Shown here one piece after another: positions 62,999 to 64,000 of a stretch of DNA of 64,000 nt. Every line of letters begins with the position of its first letter. Within the stretch, counting starts at the first letter, position 1. The translations under genes were made by a program, and so were the position numbers. The stretch is from Wenzhouxiangella sp. AB-CW3. Lineage in GTDB: Bacteria; Pseudomonadota; Gammaproteobacteria; Xanthomonadales; Wenzhouxiangellaceae. The DNA is taken from positions 3,487,225-3,551,224 of the forward strand of contig NZ_CP061368.1 in assembly GCF_014725735.1 (NCBI RefSeq). The letters are read 5' to 3'. Under the pieces are notes generated by a model. The model saw only the letters and a list, made by a program, of their open reading frames with translations, was not told where the DNA came from and did not search any database.

Positions 62999-64000
62999 AT
63001 GCCCACCGACCTGATCATCGTCCTGGTCATTCTTGGCCTGACCCTGGCGCTGTTCGTCAGCAACCGGCTACGGCTGGACCTGGTGGCCGTCATGGCATTG
63101 CTGGCCCTGGTCTTTGCCGGCGTGATTTCGACCGAGGAAGCACTGGCCGGCTTTTCCGACCCCGTGGTATTGATGATTGCCGGCCTGTTCGTGGTCGGCG
63201 CGGCCCTGTTCAAGACCGGCGTGGCCGACGCCATGGGGCGGGGGGTCGAGCGGCTGGCCGGGCAAAGCCCGGCGCGGCTGGTTGCGGTACTGATGCTGAC
63301 CACAGCCGTGCTGTCGGGGTTTCTCAGCTCCACCGGAACCGTCGCAGTGATGTTGCCGGTGGTCATCGCCATCGCCCGTTCACGCGGCATCAGCCCCTCC
63401 CGACTGCTGATCCCGCTGGCTTTCGCCGCCCTGCTGGGCGGCATGCTGACACTGATCGGCACGCCACCCAACCTGATCGTGGCCGGCCAGCTCAGGCAGG
63501 CCGGCCTGGAGCCCTTCGCCTTTTTCGATTACACCGCGCCGGGGCTGGTCATGCTGGCCATTGGCATCGTGTTCATGGTACTGGTCAGTCCCTGGCTGGT
63601 GCCGGCGAGGAAACGGGCCGAGGAGGTCGAAACCGGCCCTCACTGGTTCGACCTGTTCACCGAATACGGACTTGAGAAAGGGCTGGCCAGGGTCCGCCTG
63701 CCGGCAAGCTCCCCCCTGGCCGGGCAGAGCGTGTCCGGTTGCGGCCTGCGCTCACGCTACCAGGTCAGCGTACTCGCCATCACCAGCCAGACCCGTCGCG
63801 GCCGGTTTACCCGGCGGCCCGAACCCGGCACACCGATGCTCTCGGGCGATGATTTGTACCTGAGCGGCGATCCGGAACAGATCGAGCAGGCCGTGGCCGA
63901 CATGTCGCTGGAGTTCGACCAATGGCAACCGGAGTTGCCGGCACCACTCAGCCTGGTCGACGCCCTGGTGCCGCCGCGTTCACGCTGGATCGGCAAGACC
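62999..64000 (+). CDS. SLC13/DASS-family permease with RCK_C domain (partial)
   Basis: Open from ATG 62999 to the right edge, 334 codons; the 3' end is outside. N-half membrane motifs: GFLSSTGTVAVMLPVVIAIA and GGMLTLIGTPPNLIVAGQL, the DASS clamshell; the Asn seen in the two other permeases of this window is replaced by Ser-Thr (SSTGT). An RCK_C-type domain starts near 225 (GLARVRLPASSPLAGQSVSG). Third member of this family in the window. The DUF885 gene is divergent, 108 bp between starts. Confidence 0.85.
   Translation, partial: MPTDLIIVLVILGLTLALFVSNRLRLDLVAVMALLALVFAGVISTEEALAGFSDPVVLMIAGLFVVGAALFKTGVADAMGRGVERLAGQSPARLVAVLMLTTAVLSGFLSSTGTVAVMLPVVIAIARSRGISPSRLLIPLAFAALLGGMLTLIGTPPNLIVAGQLRQAGLEPFAFFDYTAPGLVMLAIGIVFMVLVSPWLVPARKRAEEVETGPHWFDLFTEYGLEKGLARVRLPASSPLAGQSVSGCGLRSRYQVSVLAITSQTRRGRFTRRPEPGTPMLSGDDLYLSGDPEQIEQAVADMSLEFDQWQPELPAPLSLVDALVPPRSRWIGKT

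Overview
The window is GC-rich, densely packed, typical gammaproteobacterial chromosome. Several gene orders are classic for that class: lgt-thyA; engB divergent from cytochrome c4-dsbA-endonuclease; slt-NDUFA9-like-cca; folA near apaH. Together with the IPTL-CTERM-like protein and many M28/DUF885-type exported peptidases this suggests a free-living Chromatiales/Lysobacterales-type bacterium (Wenzhouxiangella-like). That placement is inference, because no 16S gene is present. One tRNA-Arg(TCG) is present. I saw no CRISPR array, prophage or complete insertion sequence.

Layout. 1-5.3 kb: end of tatA, an exported beta-propeller protein, hemH, an SGNH hydrolase and recQ. 5.5-9.6 kb: rppH, an M28 peptidase and a DUF6164-like gene on the minus strand, facing away from a BtuCD-type ABC importer. 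9.7-13.8 kb: an RND pump followed by its adaptor. 13.9-22.3 kb: housekeeping and envelope genes (cca, NDUFA9-like, slt, TauE/SafE, nuclease, dsbA, cytochrome c4, engB, PilZ). 22.4-31.6 kb: dusB, a CoA-transferase/sirtuin pair, hemB, aroE, a universal stress protein, apaH, a CDF exporter, folA and corA.

31.7-38.5 kb is the clearest accessory island. It holds a complete type III restriction-modification pair (mod, res) behind a Fic protein, with two small unrecognised membrane proteins transcribed divergently. It is bounded by corA and thyA.

38.5-49.5 kb: thyA-lgt, a DUF255 thioredoxin-like protein, two SLC13 permeases around a BtuF-like binding protein, a DUF6152/DUF6644 pair, a DUF1566 protein and a Dph6-like enzyme. 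50-59.2 kb: one five-gene minus-strand operon (surface lipase, DUF1302, DUF1329, YCF48-like and MMPL/RND proteins) that looks like an envelope lipid-handling system. The remainder holds tRNA-Arg, an atypical NRAMP-like transporter, a DUF885 lipoprotein and the start of a third SLC13 permease.

The most unusual DNA-level feature is a set of short tandem arrays with 7- or 8-bp units at gene junctions. In the longest ones the unit sequence drifts step by step along the array. Two of them bracket, and partly encode the ends of, the btuF-like gene. Two further dispersed repeat families (a 35-bp element, and a CACAGAG-rich element that forms a 24-bp hairpin at one site) also occupy intergenic sequence.
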